Source of the DNA: Apostichopus japonicus
Lineage: Eukaryota > Echinodermata > Holothuroidea > Aspidochirotida > Stichopodidae
Direction: 5' to 3'
Assembly (NCBI RefSeq): GCF_037975245.1
Contig: NC_092579.1
Coordinates: 13,438,678 to 13,502,677, forward strand
Length of the DNA stretch: 64,000 nt
Shown here: piece by piece, positions 23,563 to 34,960 of the stretch
Position numbering within the stretch: position 1 is the stretch's first letter
Layout: every line of letters begins with the position of its first letter
Translations under genes and position numbers: made by a program
The notes under the pieces: generated by a model
The model's input: the letters and a program-made list of their open reading frames with translations, nothing else
What the model was told of the DNA's origin: nothing
Database searches by the model: none

Positions 23563-24124
23563 GCGAATGTATATTTTGCCACTTCAGATCATAACCACAT
23601 CTTGTCCATTTGAAAGACCAAGAGAGATCAATGCAAAGTTTGTATACATGTATTGTTCATGTTCAAAGAGAATTAATGGCACACAAATATAATACAATCA
23701 TAATAATAATAATATAATATATGTAAATAATTAAATGTAAATCACTAAGTATTTAGATCAGTGAAATTGATCAGTGTCTCAAATTTTCATCCAGCCTAGA
23801 TATACAGTAGGCCTACTGTGAATATACAGTACCTATACCTCTTCCCACTGGCCTGGCTACACAATTCGATAGGTGTAGTTTAACGAATCCGTCAACCACC
23901 TTGATCGATTATGACTTCACTATATTAAATGGCATATTATAATGAACGCATAACGCTAATCATTCTTTTTTACTTGGAATGTACATTTTTATGAACGATT
24001 TTTACCACTTAACTCTTACAGTTGGACTCTTTTGGTTTATCTCGAGTTTATATTTACGACCAATTCGAATCACGACCCGACAGGAAAATCGTTGGGCACA
24101 AAACAATTATTACAACCCTTAGGC

Positions 24125-24170
24125 TTGTCTGGTACAGTAGTCTGCGTCAGCAGACTACTGTACCAGACAA
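24125..24170. repeat. Perfect 46-bp palindrome (21-bp arms, 4-nt loop)
   Basis: The left arm starts TTGTCTGGTACAGTAG and the right arm is its exact reverse complement, around the loop GTCA. No mismatch in 21 pairs. Confidence 0.95.
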
Positions 24171-24857
24171 TCCCAATTGCTACTCAAACAGCTATCATAC
24201 ATTCAGCTTCCAGGGGGGATATCATGGTTTGATGACCAATTGAAAAGTAAGACTGGAGGAAATGAAGAATTGAGCAAGCCTAAGTTCTCAGCGGAAGCAT
24301 AGACCCCCTAGACCATGCAATAGACTTGTGGCATTCTAATGCACCTTCCGCAAATAATGGAGCACGGTCGATCCATGAGTGAGTTGCGAAAACTTTCGGT
24401 GACTAGTCGCGAGGTTTTTCCAGACATCGGAAAAGTTATCTGCAGTTTTCGGAGCGTGCCGACTTAGATCGATTGCTATTTTTCAACTTCCTTAGACCTG
24501 ACATATGCATCCCGGCCGTTTGCATCGATTCTGAAGGGTGGAAGTGGCTCATTCATCATGGGAGATACGAGGTCGAGGGCCTAACCCTTTGCGGACCGCT
24601 ATTACATGCATAACTTTCTTTACCAAATACCAATTCTTAGGGACAATGGTATTACTGATAAGAACAAATGCTGTTGTTGAGATAACATTATTTCAATCAT
24701 CACCTTACTATAACACTGTCATATGTTGCATAAGAATTGTTTTCTACTTTGACAAAGAATATAGTACTACGAGAAAAAGAACCAGGAGTGATAATAAGTA
24801 TTTTCAGGTGAGCCTGAACCACTTTTGGCATGTCAATCATGAGACTTTCTAAGAATA

Positions 24858-25026
24858 GTCACCCAGGAAAGAACCTGGGCACGAAAAACCGAACGACCGA
24901 TCCACTCTCAACCCCAGTCCCTTTGCATCGTGACTTTGTGTGATTATCGTCAGGTGTGTATCACGATTCCCCTAGAAGGGGAACATAATGCTACATATGA
25001 TCTTAGCCAAAAAATCGAGAAGCGAT
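24858..25026 (-). ncRNA. U2 snRNA-derived repeat or snRNA-like gene
   Basis: Read from 25026 downward, the first 29 bases match the 5' end of U2 snRNA (ATCGCTTCTCG, then TTTTGGCTAAGATCA) except for three adjacent bases. The next ~17 loosely follow the branch-site-pairing region. Beyond this it is not U2: a GTTCCCC/GGGGAAT hairpin, a CGTGA/TCACG pair, an Sm-like site GGTTTTTCG (24882-24890), and a terminal stem CCCAGG-TTCTTT-CCTGGG (24862-24879). Total length is ~169 nt, close to a U2-size snRNA. Its tail recurs at 54242-54325, so it behaves as a dispersed element. A functional snRNA is possible but not shown; the branch-site segment is altered. Confidence 0.55.
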
Positions 25027-25430
25027 TGTCTCACTTTAATTGCAGAAACATCTAATGTTCAGAAGAATTGAAAACACTATAGAGGCCTATTTGACTGACG
25101 CTAAGCTAGTCATAGAGGAGTTTTTAATTAGGAAACACCTTTAACAATACAGTTAAATCCTGCGTGAAAATATGAACACATACAATTAAGTGGCATAGGA
25201 ACAGACATACTAACATATTTACTAACTCTGAGGTTCTTTATTACGAATTGGAGTTGTTTTTACCACGATCCTTTCTTTGAACTTAATATCCAATAAAAAA
25301 AAACTTTTTGAATAAGCATATAGCCAATTGAATTCTAAAGTATTGAACTAATTGAAGGTAACAAATAGTTCATTAAAAACTCTCTATATGTACCTAATAT
25401 GTGTCAAAAACAAGATTAGTCGCTTTGATA

Positions 25431-25614
25431 CCCCTTTCGCGTTCCACGTGTTGGGGATTTCCCTAAACCGGCGATTCCAACGCAGTTGACTGACGTTCGT
25501 TGTGTGACACGGTGTATACGTCACTATCTATCTGTTAGCCTTTGTGCAAATTGTCCGTCGTGGATCGTCAAACGTACTGATTTCTGAACGTTAATTTTGC
25601 TGTTTTGTCCACCA
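25431..25614 (+). promoter_or_regulatory. SLC39A11: Probable SLC39A11 promoter / 5' UTR
   Basis: The ~180 bp before the start codon are richer in CpG than the surrounding AT-rich DNA. They contain an E-box CACGTG (25445-25450), a TGACGT half-CRE (25491-25496) and TACGTCA (25517-25523). No TATA box is evident. The role is inferred from position and motifs. Confidence 0.45.
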
Positions 25615-25722
25615 ATGTTAGCCGGGTACAGTTCCGTGACGCAAGCCCTGTTGGGGACCCTATTTACATGGGGACTTACAGCCGCCGGTGCAGCTCTGGT
25701 ATTCGTTTTTAAGAGCGGTCAG
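25615..25722 (+). CDS. SLC39A11: Zinc transporter ZIP11, first coding exon
   Basis: ATG at 25615, 36 codons, then a strong donor CAG|gtaagc, phase 0. The encoded MLAGYSSVTQALLGTLFTWG and following LTAAGAALVFVFKSGQ match the N-terminus of vertebrate ZIP11, including the first transmembrane helix and the conserved FxWGxTAAGAALVF motif. ZIP11 is a ZIP-family importer of zinc reported at Golgi and nuclear membranes. No later exon (for example one encoding the SLGFAAGVM motif) is recognised in the remaining 38 kb, so intron 1 is probably very long, as in vertebrate SLC39A11. The gene lies head-to-head with POLG2, start codons 2053 bp apart. Confidence 0.9.
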
Positions 25723-26024
25723 GTAAGCTTTACCACTCTTCAATCAACAGCTGGTAATGTCGCGAAACTAGTCCACGCTATGATGAAACGACAGTCTTGT
25801 TTCAGGAAAGTACTGTAAAACTTTATAGTGGTCATTTCGCCCTACTTTTTATATTTACATATATGAACTTCAGTGCTCAGTACAAATGGTGCAGAGCTAT
25901 GTTGCCTGATGATAGCCACAGTGAAAAGAACTCAATGTGTGCGTGAAACTCACACGTGAAACTCACGTTGCAACGCAATGGAATAGCATGTTTATACATA
26001 TATCTATATATGTATATCTATATC

Positions 26025-26030
<6 letters not shown>

Positions 26031-26114
<84 letters not shown>
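26031..26114. repeat. (TA)n microsatellite
   Basis: About 40 TA dinucleotides with two TACA interruptions. Open frames on both strands here are repeat artefacts. Confidence 0.97.
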
Positions 26115-26118
<4 letters not shown>

Positions 26119-26580
26119 TAATTGCGGAATAAGGAGAAATATGTGGCAAAAAAATGTACGGTAGGGAGAAAGTGCCGTTAAGGGGAAAAAAACATTTCCC
26201 CCTAACGTTTTGAACGTCAGTTTTACCAATATAACGTGATCCGACACTCAAAAAAAGTATCAGGTTGTGAAGAGGAGTCGATGTACTGCATATTCATGAA
26301 ATTTGAAAGATTTTCAAAGTCCCTAACAGGTACTTTTTTGCTTTGTTATAAAACAAGAAAAATATCAGCTATGAAAAAAAATGAACGGTAGGGGGAAACG
26401 TGGTTTTTTGGTGATATTTCTTGATTTTTATATAAATATTTTCATTATCTCTTGACATGCAGTACATAATAACATGCTAAACATCTCCAATAGTCGGATC
26501 GATTGATTTTACCTGCCCTGAAACAGAAAACCCCCATATACCATTTTCGGCTGACCTATTTTCAACAGTCAAAACATGTA

Positions 26581-26639
26581 TCTTTGTGCACATGCGCAGT
26601 ATGCACTTAAATCTTTGTGCACATGCGCAGTATGCACTT
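26581..26639. promoter_or_regulatory. Direct repeat of an NRF1-like motif
   Basis: Two near-identical ~29-bp units (tctttgtgcacatgcgcagt...) each contain GCACATGCGCA, close to the NRF1 consensus YGCGCAYGCGCR. They lie ~0.9 kb into SLC39A11 intron 1. Binding is inferred from sequence only. Confidence 0.4.
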
Positions 26640-27039
26640 TTACTTTTCGTGTACAGGATTGGAGGAAAGGTACCGTACATCATACATTATTTATATCATA
26701 CTGTATACAACAACTCTGGTCTAAGTGTTGTAGCGACGACGAAATGTTCGTTGTTGATGGATCGCTGGTAATTGAATTTGGCGATAGTGACAATGGGCCC
26801 GTAAGTTTAAATTTAAACGATTACTCGAAGATTATTTACTAAAACAAACTAAAAATCAAAACCACAGATGTTACGTTTGATTTCTTTAATCGCTCTGTGA
26901 CACAATCGCCGATGTTCTCAGTTCTTACTGGATATTGGTCAGACAAACCATGTGGACTTAATGTGACTTCTGTAATGCATTTGTCGATCGAATGATTTTC
27001 CCCTGAACTCAGGACAAAGTTTTCATATGCCATCGGTCT

Positions 27040-28400
27040 TTGGAAATAAAAATTTCAGACATCAGTGTGACCGTGGGGTGAGCCATTTTAACAGGAATGA
27101 GTCAATGTACGTGTGGGTCATGTTTATATTATGTTGCACGCGCAAAAAAATAATGACAAAAAGGATGTTGTATCATATTAGCAACAATAGTCTCTTGGTG
27201 CATATTTTTTTCGCAGAACCAGCTGGGTCTAACGTTATCTAATAGGTATAGGCCCAGTGTGTTGTGATCGCCCATTTCTTGAGCATAGGGTTAGGGATAG
27301 GATTACGTTCGAAGGATATGGTTTCTCTTTTGATCTGTTTTGTGACAATGTAGCGTGCTGGTGCCGTGGGTCAATCACCTAATTAGAATCATTTTCAGTG
27401 AAAAGTGCGGGATAAATCAAGAAAGGTTGACCTTGCTGTGTATTCATCAAACTTTTGCAAATCCGAATTCTGCCAAAAAAGTGTGAAATAGGCCAGCATT
27501 AATGGAACTGTATTAGCATGACAAACACATTGCAATGAACAGATGTGTTGATTCAATCACATACCTTTACTTGAATAGCATGGTACAGTGCAATAATTGC
27601 ATAATTGAAAGGATAATGTTTTCTTTGGTTGTCTTCATCAAATAACGAATTACTTCCATGTTTTGATGCATCTTTACATTTCTTGAGGGATGCAAAATTA
27701 GATATATGAAGGGATTTTGAAAAGATATATATATTTGTCTACGTTCGAATCATTTGTCTCCTATGTGCTCTACTATCATTTTGTACGCTCTAATTTACTC
27801 AAGGTACTGATGAACTCAAATTTTCCCATACTATGCCAAGAATCCTGTATTGATTTAGTGACTATGTAAGGCTTATTTTAGGTAGTTCGGGAACGGAAAG
27901 CCGGGCCTTAGCTTACACTGATAACATCTAATTTAATCAAAGTACTGATCAACTCAAAATGTACAGAACATACACTTCCAATAGCGCGTGATTTTAATCC
28001 CGCCTCACCACAGCGCAATCCAACAATGCGCGAGCCATGGGTGACATCATAATAACAATAACAAACTAGAATATGCTTCACAACTATATAAGCAGAACAA
28101 ACAATTAATTACAGACGGGTGTACGTTTCATTTGCCTGTAGGCCCAAGCTATGCACCTATCAATGGAATGATTGTACCCTAAACATGGAGAGTTAAATGT
28201 GGATCATTTGAATCCCATATGCCTCACTTTACCCATGGAGCTTTATAGCTCCATGCTTTACCTAAGATGTCAGTTATCAGCGTGACTGTGTTGTGAATCC
28301 CTGGATCAGGGGTGAGTCGAAGTGGGTCATGATTATATCAGTGTTGCATTTATAAGCAAGACTGATGGCAGTAGGAAGTGTAGTGTATTTGTGTTGAACT
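27040..28400. repeat. Diverged dispersed repeat pair
   Basis: Segments at about 27058-27150 and 28268-28360 share the order tcagtgtgaccgtg, gtgagtc, gtgggtcatg.ttatat and tgttgca in direct orientation with many differences. The intervening DNA shows no gene. Confidence 0.5.
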
Positions 28401-30930
28401 TTAGACCCCCATATATATGCAAATTAGAACTGATGTCACATCAAGCTTCCACTTTCAATTGTTGTCATCTAACTGACATGCACCCAGTAGCATATATGCT
28501 TGCTGGAGGCAGCTCAGTTCCACTACTTCTAGCAGCAGGAACAACCGTTTAATATCTAACCATCCTGGACTTTGCCGTGCATCAAGTTATTTGTTCATTT
28601 CTGTGTAACTTTACCTGGTGTAGTTTGAAGATATGGTACAGCATCCAACACAAATACCACCAAATTACCAGCAGTTTTAAAACATTGCCATAATCGCCGA
28701 ATGCAGTTACTCCGACATCCCGCAATAGGGGTTGTTGTCATACCGTAGAACCTGTGTACACAGTCTCATAGGCAATGGCTACACTTGTGTCAATAACAAC
28801 GTTCGCCACAGCCATAAAGCAGGAGGTATATTGCTTATGCTGCAGTACGTACAGGGCTTAGCCATCGTTTAATTGAGGGTAGTGCAAGGCCCGATGAGGA
28901 GTACAGTCGAGGAATGAAGAATTATGAAAGGTGAGTTTGTATCAATTCAATACTCCTTCATATAAATGGCAAATTTATGTGTGATTTGGAAAATAAGTAA
29001 TGGGAATGGGTTCACGAGACATTAAAGATGCCAAAACAGCATGAATTGAAAAATTGATTTCGTTTTGGGCCACATTTTCCATAGTTGTGTAACAATCAGC
29101 CATGTTTATTGGTAGTGAGTAGTCTGTATTTTAAGCAAATTGTTAAAAGGATAGATTAAAGTAGCCCTGGGATAATCTGCAGTTAGTAAATTTATGTTTG
29201 ATGTGTGTGTACATGTGTAATGCAGTGCAGGGATTATTCTTGTTGTTTTCAGTTAATTGGGAGACTGAATCGTGTTGCACAGGTATTACATGTGAGACTA
29301 TGAGTACATTGTAGTTTGTTCACAATTAATGTTAGTTTAATTTGGAAGTTTAGTCATATTACTTGTATTATTTAATAGTTGTAACTAAATTTTTTGGAAG
29401 TTAGTTTTCAAAGATATATCATGTTTGATGGTCTCTATTATTTTACATCAAGGTCAAAGTTAAATTGGGTCAACTTAGGTCAAAGTCTGTAAACATGACA
29501 TTCCATGAGTGAAAAGTTTTGAGCTTCAAACTTTTTGGTAGCAATTAGTAAGAAGATAATCGCAGTCGTGTTTAATGCAAGTCATGATGTCAGTTTAGGT
29601 CAACAGATCATGGTTGGAAAACCTCTATAGTACAATATCTGAAGGTATGAATGTAACTTAGGGGAACCTATAGTATGCTGAATAGATGATCCCATTGTTT
29701 TCCATAGAGTCAAGGGTCACTTGAAGTCAATTAGAGGTTAGTTATAGGTGAGAACCTTTATAATTAAGTCTCACTCTCATCACTGAAGAAGTGGGAATTT
29801 GTTTGAACTCCAGCTTTCTTTGTATTTGCATGTACATCAATCATTGCTGCAAGCCCATTAAACTAAATTACACATTCTGATCAGCAATACTAAATGTAGA
29901 TGAATATAGTATCCACAGTTGCTTATCATATTGGCAAGAAATCACTAAATCAATTGACTTTCTGGCTTTGCAAATCTTTTTTTAATAGCATGGATGCAAC
30001 TGAATAGTCAAGTGGTGGGCCATCTTTGGAACTGTTGGTGAACCATGGAAGTGGAAAATGCCAAAATTGTCAAAAGACCAAGATGAAAGTTATCATAGCA
30101 AAGGAGAAGCAAAGCTATGTAGACCTGTTTGCATTGATAATCAATTGGAAGAAAGGAGGAGCCCTGTATGACTATGGGATCAAGCAATTACAATGGACAC
30201 TACCAAACCAAGTAAGTACTGTAAAAAGCCCATCCCATCCACTAATCTATCAGATTTTATTAAAATATTAGAAACTAGGTCAAAGTCATCCAAGGTCATC
30301 AGAGCCGCGATGAAGGTATGTTTCCTGGAAGTGTTGAAACCTGGAGTTCTAGCTGTAAAAGTTGAGTGCAAGCTTAGTATCCCAAGAGAGGATGAGATAA
30401 ATCCATATGGTCCAGAATGAGAGAAATGTAATAACCAGCGAATATGGGCAATTTTAGCTGGCAATTACACTAAAGGGTGGTAACATTAGGAGAAGATAAA
30501 GCATAAGTACTAAAAATCAAACAATAGAATATGTTTGATCTCAAAAGTAAACCAGCAAAAGAAGTTGACCTATAGCAGATTACAAATGAACAAGAGAACC
30601 AATACTCCTGAATGTAACTGAGGTATTAAAATGTGTGTGTGAAAAAAGGTACGTTGTATGAAGTTTTAATTGCATACTTCCACTATGGCAATAACTTGCT
30701 CAGAGAGATGACTGTGTACAAGGGGTGATCTTCATTTAAGCCAATGAAGTTTGAGTTGGACACACAGTATTAAACACTTAGTAAAGTTCAGCTAGCAGGT
30801 GAATCCTTATCACAATTTATACACCTTTTTAAACATTTCAAGAAGTATATTCGCACAGCTGCCACCCTAACACACAACACAGTAAGTCAAAATACTAATA
30901 ACTTGAAAAAGTAGTGGGTAGAGAGTACTG
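28401..30930. other. SLC39A11 intron 1 or downstream DNA, nothing conserved recognised
   Basis: The open frames at 30026-30271 and 30193-30420 overlap, and the first has a gtaagt after CCAAACCAA, but neither gives a recognisable protein. Confidence 0.4.
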
Positions 30931-30939
30931 TACATTTTT

Positions 30940-33260
30940 CCTTCATTTTTCTAAACTAGGTCAAATCTCCTTCAATCGTCCTGATTTTCATATCATCTGT
31001 ACTTTAACTTGTAAGTACTCATAAACATCCTAACTTACAAAATCGAAAATGATAGCTGGAAATTAGCCAAAAACAACAAGTTCGGTGGCTCATTTTAGGC
31101 ATTTTTTTGGCGGTTGTACATTACCTAATTGTAGTATGCTACCTTAAGCCTCGTGAAATTTTTCTTCTTCTCCTGAGGTAAACTAAACTACAAAGCATTA
31201 AAGTATCTGTAATTATTTTTCTGTTTAATCCCCAATATCAACTTTTTAAGAGCTCAGCTGGGTCAAATTTGAGCTTGAAATGGATTTCTGCTCTAGCCTC
31301 GTTGCTGTGCTTTCAATCCATCTGTTTCTTACATTCTCTGGAAAATTCCTTCTGTTGATTATTTTGTACTTCAAAAGTCCTTTACTATGCACAAACCTGT
31401 CTCCAGGTTCTGCGAGTCCTTTCTAAGGAGATGATAATCGGGCTGGGAGGGGGGTCCCAGACCTGGCATAGAGCAAAAGAAACACTAAATATAAATTTGA
31501 TCTTATTTGGGATTTAAAGAGTATAAATTCTTCAAGGAGATAACTGAACTGCAGGATAAAAGTTTACAACTGGCAGAAAGCAATTGAGATTGTAAAGTAG
31601 GTGTTTTTAGGTGTTTATTTATTGAGATTTCATTATAGAGGGCGCCCTCTAAACACTGCCTTGTGTTAAATAAGGTTAAAACTAGCCTCACAATTGACTA
31701 GTCAAGGACTGCTATACCACATTTTCCTGTTACATTTACATTTAATGCATATTTGTTCAATTCTACACCTTTCCCATGATCTGCAAATAAGTAAAAGGGG
31801 GTTGGTGTTTACCGAGAAGAAGCAAAGTACATCACCAACTAACACTAACAGCTGGATTAAGCCAGGCCATGCCCATGTCAGGGCACATTTTGGGAGAAGC
31901 CAGTATATATTTTATTTATGCATCTGAACCATGCAAATTGAGGTGTTTAGTTGTACTGTACCTTGCAGATTTTTTATATACTTGTGTCTCAATTAAGGAC
32001 TCACAAGTCAGAATTTGTTCTATGAATACTGTAAACCAGCCAATTATATAGACCTACTGTATATTGATGATTCTGCCATACATTTTTGACAACTACTGTA
32101 AGTTACAGATAAGTATAGCCCAACACAATGTATTTTAATACAGAGAAGTCAAAATGATACCCAGACTGACAATGACACATGGTAGGAGCACTATGCTGGC
32201 TATACCTGGGACTATAGCATCCCAATTGCTAGTAAACAGCAGAAGTCTGTGTTGTCCCGGGCATACTTTAGTTCTAGTTCATTGTTATAACATTGCTTAC
32301 CTACAGGTGTAAATTATGGCAGAAATCATGCTCTTCAACAACAACACTGACACGGCAGGGCTGAATCTGAACTGTATCAACTCTGGAACAATGAAATTCC
32401 AAGTATAATTTGCTAATTTGTACTGCCCAAACATCATCTATAGTTGTTCAACTGTGTTACTTTTGAATTACCGTTGGTAAGTAAATTTCATGAAACTTCC
32501 TTTCCATAGTCCTTCAACTATGGTAATGCAATCTTGAATTTAAGCCTACTGAAATATGTTGGAGACTTGGAGTAGCATCATCTTCACCATTCTTTAAAAT
32601 AATGTCAAACATTACAAAATGCAAGTTGCTATGTGAGACAAAAGCTCAGCCAAAAGTGAGTTATATGATCTCAACCCTGAAAATCCATTTTTTTAGCTAA
32701 ATAAGAATTTCCCCCCTCAAAATCACTCAAGCATGAAATCATGAAACATTTCACCTGAAATATCAACGGCTACAGTAGCCTGACCATGTTAGCCTATAAT
32801 TTGCTTTTTTGGGGCTAAACTGAGAGAAATCACATTTCTTATAAGCGTACCACAACATTTTATTCTTCTCCATTGACTAACACACTAAACTTGTCTTCCT
32901 TAGAGGGCCCCTAGAGCATAGAAGATATGTCCTTTATGGCATTCCTACCCATTTCCTCATAGCTGATGACTTGGCCTATCATGGCACTTGTTAATCCCAT
33001 ACCTTTAATGTCAAGATTTTGAGCTGCAAGGGGTGAAAGTTTAGAGCAGTGGTCCCGCTCCTTTGAAATGGCTATCCGGGCAAAATCTCACCATTTCTAC
33101 TTCATTTTTCTAAGATAGGTCAATTCTCCTTCAATCGTCCTGATTTTCATATCATCTGTACTTTAAATTGTATTCTTAAAACTGTCCTAGTAATAAAATC
33201 AGTGATGATACCTGGAAATAAGCCCAAAAATAATTTTCCTGAGGGTGGCCGATATACATT
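30940..33260. repeat. Dispersed repeat pair (about 30940-31130 and 33090-33260)
   Basis: Both contain ctccttcaatcgtcctgatt, then ttcatatcatctgtacttta, followed by gatga.agctggaaat.agcc-type sequence in the same orientation. Intervening sequence holds no recognised gene. The open frames at 31503 and 31694 are unassigned. Confidence 0.75.
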
Positions 33261-33597
33261 GCCTTATTGTGGTACACTGTCTAAGTGGTCAGTCTGATCA
33301 TTTCATGCAATGTCTTTTTTGAACAACTTTGCAACTGAACACAAATAAGTTCCAGACCTATAGTTGAAGTGAATATACTGCAAACAGTAATCTTGGCGCT
33401 TTATACCCAATTAGGCAGTAACTTTGCTGATGTTCCAGTAATATACAGCACCTATACTGTACCTGAGAGTGACAGAGTGACAATGGTTTATTCCCATCGT
33501 CCCCTCATCCCCATTTTACACTGCACATAACCAGTAAACAGTTTCCAGGAAATTTTACCACACTGTATTTCTCCTCAAGGGGTATTTGCATTTCCCC

Positions 33598-34222
33598 TTA
33601 AAGCAGCATTTTTACGCTGGGTCGCTTTTTTCCACCTTTTTAACATGTGCATCGATTTTTTTACATGTATCAATCATAAAACAGCAAACTAAGATACCAT
33701 CCAAGTTTCACCCTGCCAAGAGCATTAATTAGCGAGTAATTAACGATTTATGGCGATAACGAGTAGAAGTGTCCTCAACAAAGTTTTCAATCTCCAAATC
33801 CACTACTTTGAATTCCACCAATCAGTGAATAGTATATTTATTCATGAGCATTTTGCGTTTGGTCGCCATTTTCTACTCTTTTAACATGTCCATCAAGTTT
33901 TTTACATACATCAAATCACAAAACAGCAAACTAAGATATTAGCCAAGTTTTTCCCTACCAACAACGTTAGTTGGCGAGCATTTGACATACAAAATTAATC
34001 GCATTCAGTTCCCCAAACCCACTAGTTTGAATTCAACCAATCAGAGATGCAGGTTTAGTTAAATTTAGTTAAATTAGCCAAATTGTTGCAAATTTTTCGA
34101 CTTTTATGCCACCATTTGAAGTAAGATTTAGGTAGATAAGCTAATTATGTATGTAGTTATGGCATAGTGGAGTCAGTGAGGTTGAAAAAAATCATAGAAA
34201 AGGACGCAAAATGCTCCTTTAA
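33598..34222. mobile_element. TTAA-flanked MITE with internal duplication
   Basis: The left end TTAAAGCAGCATTTTTACG matches the inverted right end TTAAAGGAGCATTTTGCG with a few differences, and TTAA is at both borders. The interior is a ~245-bp direct duplication sharing ttaacatgt.catc, aaaacagcaaactaagat and the start-like agcattttgcgtttggtcgcc (33850). TTAA duplication suggests a Kolobok- or piggyBac-type non-autonomous element. Confidence 0.7.
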
Positions 34223-34960
34223 AGTCATATGTCGTAGCGTCTACCTACTGCCAAGTGATGTACTTTAAAATCCTAGGCTGCGTCTAGAGGTAATCTTTTC
34301 TCATGAGCTTTCCTATTTATTCAATACTGCTGTGTACTGTAGAAAGTAAAATGCAAAGTAACAAAGTACAGTTTACTGTATAGAGTAAATGTAAGTTTAT
34401 CACGTAGAGGAAGCTGGAAAAACTCTGTTGCGATGCATGGTCAGAAAGTTCCTGTTCGAGCTGGCTCTTGCAAGTTAATTAGAAATTTTTGGTATAACAG
34501 ACAATAGCAGTTTGGTGTGAAGAGGAAGTGTCTTCGATATTTCTCCAAAGATGGGCGTGAACTAATTATGCAAACCTCAAATATCACATTTTACCAATAT
34601 TTTGGGTATTTCAAGGTCAAATTCGGTCACAGTTAAAAGGTTTATTTTTGGTTTTTAATACAAAATTAGTAAGATGTGTATAGTTATGATGCAAAGAACG
34701 GGCTAAAACATCTTTTGTATTAGTTATTATTAATGCTCTGATGAGCAGCTTAAAGTGGCGTATATGAGAGTAACATCAGCCCTACAGAAACATGCATACA
34801 AGGGGAAATAGCACTAGTAACATTGTATCTTCATTCAAGGAGACCATGTTAAACATCATTAGAATCTATTGAAATGTATTTATTAAAAGTGTTCTGTCTT
34901 TGACTCCCTCCCCCAACACCCCCCCCCCCAAACACCCTCCCCTAGTGCATTATGCAGATT

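Larger units (their letters stand above)
23563..25430. other. POLG2-SLC39A11 intergenic region
   Basis: Separates two divergent genes. It holds a perfect 46-bp palindrome (24125-24170), a CpG-richer stretch at about 24340-24550 that could be part of the POLG2 promoter or 5' UTR (inferred from position only), and a U2-like element (24858-25026). The frame at 24538-24852 has no recognised similarity. Confidence 0.45.

Noticed and set aside
24858..25026. Canonical U2 snRNA gene
   Set aside because: Only the 5' ~30 nt match well; the branch-site region and the rest of the molecule differ, so a normal U2 gene is excluded.
30026..30420. Overlapping open frames as a gene
   Set aside because: No recognisable protein similarity; frames overlap without a consistent exon model.
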